Part shown: piece by piece, positions 44,701 through 54,909 of the stretch
Layout of the letters: each line of letters opens with the position of its first letter
How positions within the stretch are numbered: position 1 is the stretch's first letter
Assembly (NCBI GenBank): GCA_037176725.1
Contig: JAZBRS010000075.1
Span: 77,998,001-78,062,000, forward strand
DNA from: Posidonia oceanica
Taxonomy: Eukaryota; Streptophyta; Magnoliopsida; Alismatales; Posidoniaceae
Length of the DNA stretch: 64,000 nt
Direction of reading: 5' to 3'
Position numbers and translations under genes: made by a program
The notes under the pieces: generated by a model
What the model saw: only the letters and a program-made list of their open reading frames with translations
Databases searched by the model: none
Told to the model about the DNA's origin: nothing

Positions 44701-45435
44701 TCCTTCTTAGGACATGTAGCATTCTATAGAAGATTTATTAAGGATTTTAGCAAGGTTGCTAGACCCTTAACTAATCAATTATCTAAGGATGTCCCTTTTG
44801 AATTCTCCCATGAATGCCTTAAGGCATTTGAACATCTTAAGAAGGAATTGACTTCTGCTCCTATCATTCACCCACCTGAGTGGACCCAACCTTTCGAGCT
44901 CATGTGCGATGCATCTGATTATGCAATCGGTGCGGTGTTAGGTCAAAGGATTGACAAGTTCCCTCATGTGATCTATTATACTAGTAGAACATTGAATGAT
45001 GCTCAATTGAATTATTCTACTACTAAGAAGGAATTTTTGGCTGTAGTATTTGCTCTAGAGAAATTTCGGTCCTACTTAATTGGGTCTCACATCATAATAT
45101 ACACGGACCATGCTGCACTGAAACACCTTTTAGCAAAGAAAGATGCAAAAGCCCAGCAAATTAGGTGGATCCTGTTTCTTCAAGAATTTGATCTTGAAAT
45201 TAGGAACAAAAAGGGTTGCGAGAATGTGGTAGCTGAACATTTGTCTCGTCTAAATCTTGAACCATCCAATGACCCTCCAATCAATGAGAGTTTCCCTGAT
45301 GAACAGTTATTGGCAATCTCTTCTGAACCTTGGTTTACGAACATAGTCAATTACTTAGTAACTGGTACCACTCCCACATATTGGTTCAACCAAGATAGAC
45401 ACAAATTCATGTCCCAAGTAAAATTCTTTTACTAG
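44701..45435 (+). pseudogene. Athila RNase H
   Basis: After the connection ([20 protein letters not shown]) the domain shows [16 protein letters not shown] (Asp), [19 protein letters not shown] (Glu) and [14 protein letters not shown] (Asp), so the metal-binding set is present. It ends at a TAG (45433) where Athila normally has Trp in a YWDDPY-like phrase, a TGG to TAG change. Confidence 0.9.
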
Positions 45436-46626
45436 GACGATCCATATATCTTTAAGTACTGTCCTGACCAGATCGTTAGGAGATGCGTTCCAGACCAAGA
45501 GACTAGAAGTGTGCTGTCTTTTTGTCATGATCAGGCCTGTGGAGGTCATTTTGGGCCCAAGAAAACAACTACCAAGGTGCTTCAATGTGGATTTTACTGG
45601 CCCACTTTGTTTAAAGATGCGTATGAATACTGCAAGAGTTGTGATACGTGTCAACAGTTGGGTAGGATCACAAAAAGGAATATGATGCCATTACAATTCA
45701 TATTGGAAGTGGAGATTTTTGATGTGTGGGGGATTGATTTTATTGGGCCATTTCCTAATTCTCATGGCTATTTATACATTCTTGTGGTAGTGGATTATGT
45801 GTTCAAATGGATAGAGGCTATACCATGTAAATCCAATGACAACAAGGTGGTTATTGAATTCCTAAAAGAGCATATTTTTTCTAGGTTTGGTATGCCACGA
45901 GCAATCATCAGTGATAGGGACACACATTTTTGTAACCGATCATTTGAATCCTTCATGAAAAAGTATTCTATCACCCACAAGCTTGCCACTCCGTATCATC
46001 CTCAAACAAGTGGGCAAGTGGAGGTATCTAATAGGCAAATTAAGCAAATTTTAGAGAAAATGGTTAAGCCAAATAGAAAAGATTGGTCTGAGAAGATAAA
46101 TGATGCATTATGGGCCCATCGGACCGCATTTAAGACCAATTTAAGAATGTCTCCGTATAGGCTTGTTTTTGGAAAAGCTTGTCATCTACCTGTCGAGTTA
46201 GAACATAAGGCATTGTGGGCTATTAAGCGATTAAACCTGGACTTAGAATCAGCGGGGCAGAAAAGAAAATTACAATTAGATGAATTTGAAGAATTGAGGA
46301 ATGAAGCATATGACAACTCGAAAATCACTAAGGAGAAAACCAAAATCTTTCATGATAAAAGAATTCTAAGGAAATCATTTTCACCATGTCAGAAGGTCCT
46401 CCTTTACAATTCAAGGCTTCACCTATTTCCAAGCAAATTAAGGTCCAGATAGACTGGACCCTATGTGGTTAAAAGTGTGTATCCTCATGCGGCTGTAGAA
46501 ATTGAAAATCGTAAGAACAGTGAAATTTTCAAAGTTAATGGTCAGCGTTTAAAACTGTTCTTGGAATTACCCACTGAAAAGGAAGGTGAGGGCATGGTTC
46601 TTCATGACCCTCAATATCTTGGGTAA
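45436..46626 (+). pseudogene. Athila integrase
   Basis: HHCC finger: [14 protein letters not shown] and CKSCDTC. Core: [18 protein letters not shown] (Asp), [15 protein letters not shown] (Asp), [20 protein letters not shown] (Glu), so D-D-E is complete. The C-terminal part has [19 protein letters not shown] and [18 protein letters not shown], then a TAG at 46450 (TGG to TAG). It continues TGPYVVKSVYPHAAVEIEN to a stop at about 46626. One stop apart, this is the best kept pol domain in the window. Confidence 0.92.
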
Positions 46627-47238
46627 AGTTGTAAAAATGTTATAAATATGTATACAGTTGAGTTTTTTTTTTTTTTGACATTTCCTTTATTTTTTAAAAA
46701 AACTAATAATAATAATAATATTGCAGCGATAACTAATAAGAATCTAGGAGCTAATTGTAATAAGTGTAGGGTAAAAATGATAAATTTTCACTTTTAATAT
46801 AAAAGCCAAAAATATCTCACATCCTTACCCTAAAAATCATTTTCTCCTTCTCCCGTGTTGCCTCCACCATCCCCTGTCGCGATATCAGCCACCGCCGAAG
46901 AGCAAGCGCCGCCAGAAGGACGCCCACAGGCGCCGAAAAGGTTTATGGACGCTCCCTAGGCGCCCGTTCCTCTACATTTCAGTTTATTCTCCTTCGAGGA
47001 GGGCTCAGCATTTTAGATCTCCCAACTTCTATGCTTGATTTCTCCGATTGCTCTGTTCTGGACGCCTTCTAGGCACCATTTTCACCACCGAACACCCTCC
47101 AAGCGCCCGATCTGAGGCAGAAGCGCCGACCGTCAAGTCATCCCCCCTACTTTAGGGGAAGTAAGCTACTGATAATCATAATCTCTGTTTTTGTCAACTG
47201 GTTGTGTGATTTTAAATTTTTGTGATTACTTAGCAAAA
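46627..47238 (+). other. Athila pol-ORF3 spacer
   Basis: Noncoding. It holds an (ATA)n stretch near 46705 and GGCGCC/GGACGC dyads at 46905-46966 and 47060-47130. A splice acceptor for the ORF3 message would be expected here (inference). Confidence 0.55.
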
Positions 47239-48192
47239 ATGGGAGATAATGGTAGGAGAGGAGTATTCCCAGAAAAAAATTTTGATGAAATTTTTGATGC
47301 ATGTGGTAGTTTCTTTAGGGAACAATTCTTAATTAGAGACTTTCATTATTTATTGCATGCCACAGATAATCATTTTTGGATACCCCACTTAGTTGAAGAA
47401 TTTTATAAGTGTTTTTAATTGAATAATGTTTATATAGATAGAGAGGTCATTTACTTGGTATGGCGTGGACTAAATATTGAAGTATCCCTAGATTTAATTT
47501 CCCAAATCAAAAGAATCCCCATTTCACTTGTGAATTTACCTACTAAGGATTTAGGACATTATCTCCCACACATGGAACCTAATTGTTCTTTTGCCTCAGA
47601 TAGGGGAATTAGAGGGACCACCTTATATGAGAATGTTTACACAACTTGTAGGTGGGTCCAGAATAATTTTGTAGGAGGTTCCCACATTTCATCATTCTAT
47701 ATTACTACACTTCACATTGTTTACATGATGATGACTAGGGATTCGAAGATTTGCCTCTGTCTTCGACTTTTTGATTCAATTACTCAAGTAAAGAGAACTA
47801 GAAGAAAGTCAACTCTGCCCTTACCTATTCTAATCACTGATATTGTTAAGACTTTCTTGACATTTGAGCAATTTGCATTTGAGTCCCAAGAACAACGACA
47901 AATGGCATTAGTAGAAAATGTGTTTAACTCCTATAGGTTGACTGTTCGTACACCATGGGGGCCTCATATGCTTCAGGAACACATCATTAGAGTTGAGTCA
48001 CCTCCAGGTGAGAATGAGGAGGGAGACACTTTCTGGACTGATGGCCCTCCATTTGATTCTCAGAGTGATTTCAACAACCGGGTATGAGAGGGAATGCAAA
48101 GAATACATAGGAAAGTAAGGAGGACTAGAGCTGAGTTAGAGGAGTTGAGAAGGGCCAGATCTAGCAGACCAACGGGGAGAAGAAGAAGGTAA
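47239..48192 (+). pseudogene. Athila ORF3 (env-position protein)
   Basis: One frame of 318 codons from ATG 47239 to TAA 48190, broken by just two in-frame stops (47416 and 48085). Seen: NFDEIFDACGSFFREQF, DRGIRGTTLYENVYTTCRWV, ISSFYITTLHIVYMMMTRDS and a basic C-terminus ELEELRRARSSRPTGRRRR. It sits where Athila elements carry an env-like or plant-transposon-protein ORF. I see no signal peptide or clear membrane segment, so an envelope role is not supported by sequence. Confidence 0.7.
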
Positions 48193-49628
48193 GCTATCTA
48201 GGGAACTCAGGATGTAAATGTGTATAAAATGTACATAACTTTTCTTTTCTTAGCAGTAGAAGTACTCCATCCCGAATCAGGTATCATTGTTCTAATCTTA
48301 ATTATTTTTCATTTATCATATCAATTGTTGCATACATTGAGAACAATGCATGGTTTACGTATGGGGGGAGTCTTCTTTGCGTCTTTTTCATTTTTCTTTA
48401 GTTAGAGTTTTTTTTGTGTGACATTTCAATTAAAAAAAAAAAAAGTTTTCTTAGAGTTAGAATTTTATGTACAAAAAAATGTTCTTTTCATTTTCTTTAG
48501 TTAGAATCCTTTGTGTATCTTTTCTCTAAAAATAAAATAAAGAAAAAAATATAAATAAACAAAAACAATATATATATATATATATATAAAAATAAAAATA
48601 AATTAGGAATTATCCATAATAATTTAGCTAGCTAGGGGTGGATAAGTAACTTTGAGTTGGAGTTCAAAGGTAAAACTAATAGAATGGAATCTCTCAAACC
48701 CTAGAGTGGAGACAAAATCTAAAAAATAACATCATCTGGATTATCGTTAAGCACATGTGTACCTTATCTTGCACTTACACTTTAGTCCTTGATTATGGAG
48801 AATAAAGGAAGACCTGAAACACCAGAGCATCAAAAGAGAAAAAGAGAAAAAAAAAAAAAGAGATTGCTAAAAGTCTAACAATCACTGAGTAACTGGGTAA
48901 CTGTGTCTCAGGAAGCATTGGATATTCACGTAAAAAAGTGTTTGGAGGGTAAAAGGATGGAAAAGAAAAATCTTGTCTTTGTGGCCTTGGTTACTTGAGT
49001 AATTAAGTCCTTAAAGGTGTCTCAACACCTAGTGTCCTAAAGCCATCTGGTTTGGAAATCACCGACCTAAAGCTCGATAAATAGGTAGCCAAGAAAAAGT
49101 CTAAAAAAGCAAGAAAAAAGTTCTCTAAATTATTCAAATGAGATAAAAAGGTGTTCTGGTTGGACTTAAAAATCATTGTTAATAATTATTTTCACAAACA
49201 CAAGGTACATGTGAGTCAAATTTTAAGAAGGATGATTTGAAAGATAGGAAAGAGTCTCCATGACATGAGGAGGAGAGAGAGATCTTGACTTCAGGTAGAA
49301 CTGGAGAATAAATACTCAAGGTATCTTAGAAGCTTCCTAACTTGTTAAAATATTGTGGATAGTGATAGTGTAAATAACATTTTTATCTTTCTTTATTTTA
49401 TTTTATTTTTCCTTTTCTTTTGCGATTTTGTAGGTAGATCCGCTGCAAACCCTCACGAGACATCACTCGTCCTCTAAGGCAACCTAGGGATTTAAAGGCT
49501 TGTTGCACGTGTTAAGTGCAATCGCGATTCCTGCGAAAGTGAGTTAGGATTTTCTTTCTTTATTTGTTCTTTCTTTTGTTTAAGTCAGTTTTTCTCAAGA
49601 ACTAGCAAAAGATAGGTATGGGGGTATT
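48193..49628 (+). other. Athila 3' noncoding region and polypurine tract
   Basis: AT-rich, with a (TA)n run near 48570 and several A-rich tracts. The polypurine-like AAAGATAGGTATGGGGG (about 49607-49624) directly precedes the 3' LTR. No gene seen. Confidence 0.65.
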
Positions 49629-50892
49629 TGATTAGCACATTATTCTTACATATTTTATGCCCATATTTATCTCTTTTGTTCATAAATAATATTACTTGAG
49701 GTATTTTGTGCAATTTATGTAGGAACCTTGGACCTGAAGAGAAAAGAGGAAAAGAAGGAGAAAAAATGATAAAAGACAAAAAAGAAATGCAAATCCATGG
49801 ATAAAAGAAATGAAAATTCGTACAAGATATCAAATATATCTTTTCCAGCTGTGTGAACACGAAAAGTAAGATAAGATAACAGAAGCAACAAAATTAGAAA
49901 AAATTCAGAAACAGGTAGCGCCCCTCAGGCTCCCAAAAGCACATCTGGTGCCTTCTAGGTGCCCAGAGAAGATTTGTTTGACTGCATATTTGGCAATCAC
50001 AGAAATATCTTATAAATATCTTGTAATTAAAATTCAGTTTCCTCATTTGTATCCAGATTTGTTTATGTGACGGCCAAGCCTTGTAAACCTATAAAAGAGA
50101 CCCATTGTGTAAACCCTAGAGGCTTAATCTTCGACATTAGGCTTAAGCTTTCTTCCTCTATTGTTTAGAGTTCTTGAAACTTACTTTCTGTAATCAAGGT
50201 ATTTTATTATGCAATTTCATTTCTTTATATTAATTATGTCTTCCTGTTCTCCTTCCCTTTCTTTTATTTTAATGTTTTCCATTATCATGTGTAGCTAAAT
50301 TTTTAGATCTAGGGTTTAGATAAAGTTTATGTATGTTCATATGTTAAGTTTCTCTTTGTCTTCTCGTGCTTAAATGCTCTGATTATGTAAACTAGATGTA
50401 TATAACATGAATCATTCATTATTCGATAAACTTTAATAAATTAATATTAATAATATCTTTTTAGTCTAAGCTTAAGGAAGAATAACTTGGAGGTTGTGTA
50501 TATAATCGCAGATCTATCATATATCATTTGATTCAGTTTATTTTATGTGATTTTATCTTACGACTTCAAAATCTATGGTGCTTTACATATAGGTTATGCT
50601 TGTTAGGATAAGAACCATTGAGTAAACTATTTAGATCATTAAGAGATACAATAGTGGATTTAATCATGCATATTCGATTTTACATAAATAGATTCAAAGT
50701 CCTAGGTTTGTTTTAATTAGTTTAATTGCATCTTCTATTTGTAGTTCTTAATCATCATCAATCTAAACCCCCCTTTCAATAGTTGATAATAAGTCTTTGT
50801 TTTTAAACATTATTATCTGTGGGATCGACCCGTATTTTTCATACGTACTACATAATACACCGTGCACTTGCGGTTAATTAAAATTTACATCA
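49629..50892 (+). mobile_element. Athila 3' LTR
   Basis: 1,264 bp, starting TGATTAGCACATTATTC and ending TTACATCA. Nearly the same as 38717-39987, with scattered substitutions and small indels. The TG to TA-type changes in the GGCGCC dyads (for example GGTAGCGCC) look like deamination. Confidence 0.93.
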
Positions 50893-50897
50893 TTCAG
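50893..50897. repeat. Target-site duplication (right) of Athila
   Basis: TTCAG, matching 38712-38716. Confidence 0.88.
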
Positions 50898-50916
50898 CTT
50901 CAAAGACTTGGTTCAT
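50893..50916 (-). pseudogene. gag start of element B (first eight codons)
   Basis: ATG at 50916-50914, reading MNQVFEAE to the Athila boundary. The frame continues without shift at 38711. It lies 41 bp downstream (in the minus direction) of a double-dyad module, as in element A. Confidence 0.75.
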
Positions 50917-52495
50917 TATTGTAGCAGCTTTTGATAATGAGATGGAATTAGCTTCAGGGCGTAATACGCCTTAGAATGCGGCGTACAACGTTGCACGCAG
51001 TAAACTGCGCGTTCAACACTCCCAGCTGTATTTCCTCTATTCTTTTCCTGTCTTCTCTTTTCTTCTCTGCTTTTCTCTCTGTTTCTTTTTTGCTTTTCTG
51101 TTTTTTGCTTTTCTGATTTTTTTCTCTTTGCTTTTCTGATTTTTTTTGCTCCCCCCCTCCTTTTTTTTCTTTTCTTTTTTGTCTTTTTTTTTATAATGGA
51201 AGGATTACAAGTGCTTACAAAAAAAGAAATTACAAATTTTTGCGATTTAATACAGACTCCTAAAAAGTAAAAACTGAATATAAAACTACTACTGTCCTGT
51301 TTATAGTTTTTCAAATGCCTTCCCTTGCCAAACGATCACACAGAGGAGCTAAATATAAACAACCACACTGAGAATGCGTTAGCCACGGGACCTTCTGCGT
51401 ACAACGTTAAACGCAGTTATCCGAGCGTCTAACACCCTTTTTACAGAAAACTGCAGAGAAACACTTTCAGACAGTGATTAAAGTTTTAGCTTTTGTTTTC
51501 GCTTTGAAATTAGTGTTTTAAACCTGTTGTATCTTTCTGGGTTCCTTAAGGCTTAGGTATGGCTCTTTTTCAGGATTTCTATGCCTCCTTACAAAATGGG
51601 TGAAAGATTTCTCTTTTTTTATAGTACTGCCCCTATCTCAACTCCTGAGAATCTTTGAGGAGCCTAAATACACTTAGGTCCCTACCCCGTAGAGGTAGAG
51701 TCTAGTGTACTCAGGATTTATTTGGTCACTCACGTATCAACACACCAAGAACAATCGAACCACCGAAAAGGGAGAGGGAGGAATACAAATCAAAGCATGA
51801 GGTTCTAATTATCTTTCACAAAAAGCCAAGGAAGAAGAAGAAGGGCCCCTTGTGAAAGAAAATGACAATACAAATACCTTTCCTAAGCCCTTTGCAACAG
51901 AGATGCTTGAGACCTACACGGTTACTTATATAACTCAAGAAATGACACAAACAATTAGTTCCCAATAAGGACCATGCAAGTCATTCAGAAAGATTCGATT
52001 TTTTTGTTGTTTTCTTTTTTTGCAAAACACCCAAAGAAACTGAAGTCTAGTCCCTACGACAAAGTCGATCACCTCACACCTTGGGCCAGTTATGAAAAGA
52101 AAACTAAGAAAAAAAACTAAAACAGAAAGGTTTCTGTTCAACAGTCATTAGACGTGGATATTGGTGCGTCCAATGTTAGACGCGCCAGATCACGCATATA
52201 ACGTACTGATAGAGTTTTTTTTCAGAAAAACAGTAATTTTTACAGACCACCCCCATGCCTGAGATTCCAGAGAGAAGGGGGAGGTGATTTCAGTTATTCA
52301 AGCATAGAAAACAAACAAAAAAAGATCACGACGCCTCAAAACACTACGAGAAATTTCGCCGCTTCTTTAAAACATACAAGAAATTAAGAAACTAAAACTA
52401 AAACTAAGAATGTCAATAATGAGGAAAAAGAAGAAAGAAAGACTTACTCACCTTGCACGGGGACACTTTTAGCCGTCCCACCGTCATCGCCAGAC
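50917..52495 (-). other. Leader of element B
   Basis: Noncoding and aligned with 17066-18437 plus 24470-25183 of A. Double-dyad modules at 50957-51017, 51374-51434 and 52147-52203. The pyrimidine block 51030-51200 is a purine block on the element sense strand. At about 52457-52448 the minus strand has CAAG|GTGAGTAAGT, a strong 5' splice-site match soon after the primer site. Confidence 0.65.
52475..52492 (-). promoter_or_regulatory. Primer-binding site candidate of element B
   Basis: Minus strand TGGCGATGACGGTGGGAC, three bases after the LTR end. It begins TGG, as needed to pair with a tRNA CCA end. I cannot assign the tRNA; it is not the tRNA-Asp or initiator-Met site. Confidence 0.5.
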
Positions 52496-53259
52496 TGTAG
52501 ATATGGGATTTTGGTGAGGAGGAGGAATTTTTTGGGAGAAGGAAGGCTTCGCCCCTCCCTTCTTTGTTGCTATTCTTCGCTCCTTCTTGGGGCCCCCTTT
52601 TGTTGTATCCGAGTTCTTCATTCCACGTGTGTTGAAGTTAGTGTAATCGTCACTCTCGGTTTGCTTTCGCTGGCCCTCGAGACGTCTTGGTGAGATGTTA
52701 TATGGTTGCGGATTCAGCTACCTTAGGACAACGCCAACGTTGCCCAAGGGTACCCGTGCTTAGTGAGTTTCTTCTTCTTTCTTCTTACTCGTATGACAAA
52801 TGTTAGCAAAATAAACAAAAATAATGCAAAGATGGATCAATATATGTAGTAACTTATTCAGAATAAATAGAAAAAATGGAGAAACGCAATGAAATACGTA
52901 CCCGAGGGGTTTGATCCCCCCGGTTGCAACTAATAAAAATGTATGCTTAGCTACAACAATATATGAACTCAAAAATGCTTGATTATGCTATGGAATTAAA
53001 TATGTGGTATGAGAAAAAGAAAAGAAAATAATAAAATACAGTCCCCTTACGAAGACTTTCCGCCTTTCAAAATCTCTCTTCACTCTTTCAATTCTCAAGG
53101 ACCTCACTTCTTTCTAAAAATCTTTCAATCTCAAAAAAACATGTGAGCTCCAAAGATCTGACCCTTAACCTTGTGGAGGTACCCCTACTTTTATAGAAGC
53201 AAGGGAGGAACAAAAAAGGACACAAAGGCGAAGTCAGCAGAATTTCCTGTTTCAGAAGT

Positions 53260-53316
53260 GTTATACGCTGGGAAACCAGCGTATAATGTTATAAGCGGGA
53301 GTCCCAGTGTATAACG
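53260..53316. repeat. Double-dyad module with near-perfect hairpin (B LTR)
   Basis: GTTATACGCTGG, loop GAAA and CCAGCGTATAAT give a 12-bp stem with one end mismatch and a 4-base loop. A second dyad (GTTATAAGCGGGA...CCCAGTGTATAAC) follows at once. Confidence 0.75.
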
Positions 53317-53487
53317 ACGTCCGAGACATAACTGCCAGGATAAAGGAAGATTCCCTAATTAAGGAGTCATTAAGTGTGTTTAACTCAGCTTTGATGGCTT
53401 TGACCGGTCAACAGGATCCAAAGAAGATAAAAAACGAATTTTGGATTTGGCCAAATAAAGAAAGTTTTGGGCTGACTGGGTTGCCAC

Positions 53488-53543
53488 GTTAGACGTTGGA
53501 AAACCAGCAGCCAACGTTGTACGCTGAGAAACCAGCGTACAAC
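53488..53543. repeat. Double-dyad module with perfect hairpin (B LTR)
   Basis: GTTAGACGTTGG...CCAGCAGCCAAC, then GTTGTACGCTG, six bases, CAGCGTACAAC (11-bp perfect stem). The variable bases differ from the neighbouring module at 53260, yet pairing is kept. Confidence 0.75.
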
Positions 53544-53755
53544 ACCCTTAGTTAGTTCAATTTCCAAATTTGGTCAAGAAATGAAGAATATTTAAGTTGC
53601 CGACACTTACGACTTATATAGGGATAACATTTTGGACTGGAGAGAAAACATTTGCCTCGAGTGAGACTTCCTGGATCGGGCAAAGGGCTTCTAGGAACGA
53701 CCTAATGCAAAAGATTATACTAACATGAAGGGAGTGCCAAAATGAGGTATCTACA

Positions 53756-54909
53756 AGGACCACGAGAACTATCCTATCCATGATCTAGAGATGGCTGCCG
53801 TGGTATTCACGCTGAAGCTTTGGCGACACTACCTGTATGGGGAGGAGTTTGAGGTCTACACAGATCACAAGAGTCTGAAGTATATATTTACTCAGAAGGA
53901 CCTCAACATGCGGCAGCGGAGGTGGGTGGAATACCTCAAGGACTATGACTTCTATTTGTCCTACCACCCTGGGAAGGCCAACGTGGTCGCCGATGCTCTG
54001 AGCCAGCGTACGCACGTCGTGGCAAGCCTGATGGTCAAGGAATGGACCATGCTGGAGGATCTGGCTGACTGTGGACTCAAGAGACTACATCGGGGAGCAG
54101 GTGGTGCCTACATGGCGAGCTTGTCTGTTCGTCCCAAGTTAGTAGAGTTCATTATTGCCTGTCAGCAGATGGACCCCTTCTTTCAGACGACTGTTGAGAA
54201 GTTGCATGCTGGAGAAGCGTCGGACTTTTCTCTCGGCGTACATGGGGAATTGAGGTTTGATCAGCACTTGTATTTGCCCCAGTACGAGGAAGCCAGGCGG
54301 AGGCTACTGGATGAAGCCCATCGATCCAAGTACACCGTCCACCCAGGATCCACGAAGATGTACCGGGATCTGAAGCGAAACTTTTGGTGGCCTGGCATGA
54401 AGAGAGAAGTTGCTAACTATGTGGCAAGGTGTGCAACCTGGCAGCTAGTCAAGGCAGAGCATCAGAGACCTGGTGGAACTCTACAGCCGTTGAGCATACC
54501 GGAATGGAAATGGGAGCACATCTCTATGGATTTTGTGACTGGGTTGCCGCGTACCATGAGGAAGAACGACACCGTGTGGGTGATCGTTGATCGGCTAACA
54601 AAGTCAGCTCATTTTCTTGTTATTCGGGTGAATCTTCCCTTACGGCAGTCGGCAGAACTGTACGTATCGGAGATTATTCGGCTGTATGGTGTTCCTATAT
54701 CCATAGTGTCTGATAGAGACACGCGATATATCTCAAGGTTCTGGGGGCCTCTAGAGGAAGCTTTTGGCACAATGCTTAATTTCAGTAAAGCATTCCACCT
54801 TCAGACGGATGGTCAGACAGAGAGGACTATCCAGACTCTGGAGGATATGCTAAGAGCTTGTGCCCTGAACTTGCAAGGAAGTTGGGAGGACCATCTGCCG
54901 TTGGTTTAG
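53756..54909 (+). pseudogene. Tekay RNase H end and integrase
   Basis: Begins mid-domain at the B insertion: [54 protein letters not shown]. Integrase finger: [20 protein letters not shown], then [11 protein letters not shown], where the second zinc Cys is Trp. Core: [20 protein letters not shown] (Asp), [16 protein letters not shown] (Asp), [19 protein letters not shown] (Glu), so D-D-E is present. A TAG at 54907 ends the frame; FAYNNSYHSSIGMAPYE follows in frame. Confidence 0.9.

Larger units (their letters stand above)
38717..50892 (+). mobile_element. Complete Athila-type Ty3/gypsy retrotransposon
   Basis: 12,176 bp with LTRs 38717-39987 and 49629-50892 (TGAT...ATCA ends; TTA in the left copy), TTCAG target duplications, a tRNA-Asp-like primer site, gag, protease, RT, RNase H, integrase, a separate third ORF and a polypurine tract. 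Athila placement rests on the integrase phrases [13 protein letters not shown] and [19 protein letters not shown], on DLGAS in protease, and on the extra ORF after integrase. Every ORF carries stops or frameshifts, several of the TGG to TAG type. The two LTRs are very similar by eye, so insertion is fairly recent in the nest. Confidence 0.93.
52496..53755 (-). mobile_element. 5' LTR of element B
   Basis: 1,260 bp. On the minus strand it starts TGTAGATACCTCATTTTGG at 53755 and ends ATATCTACA at 52496, giving a perfect TGTAGATA/TATCTACA terminal repeat. TATAAAAG is at 53195-53188 (minus). Hairpin-forming double-dyad modules lie at 53260-53316 and 53488-53543. The next bases on the plus strand, AGGAC, are codons of the Tekay RNase H, so B inserted into that gene. 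Confidence 0.9.
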
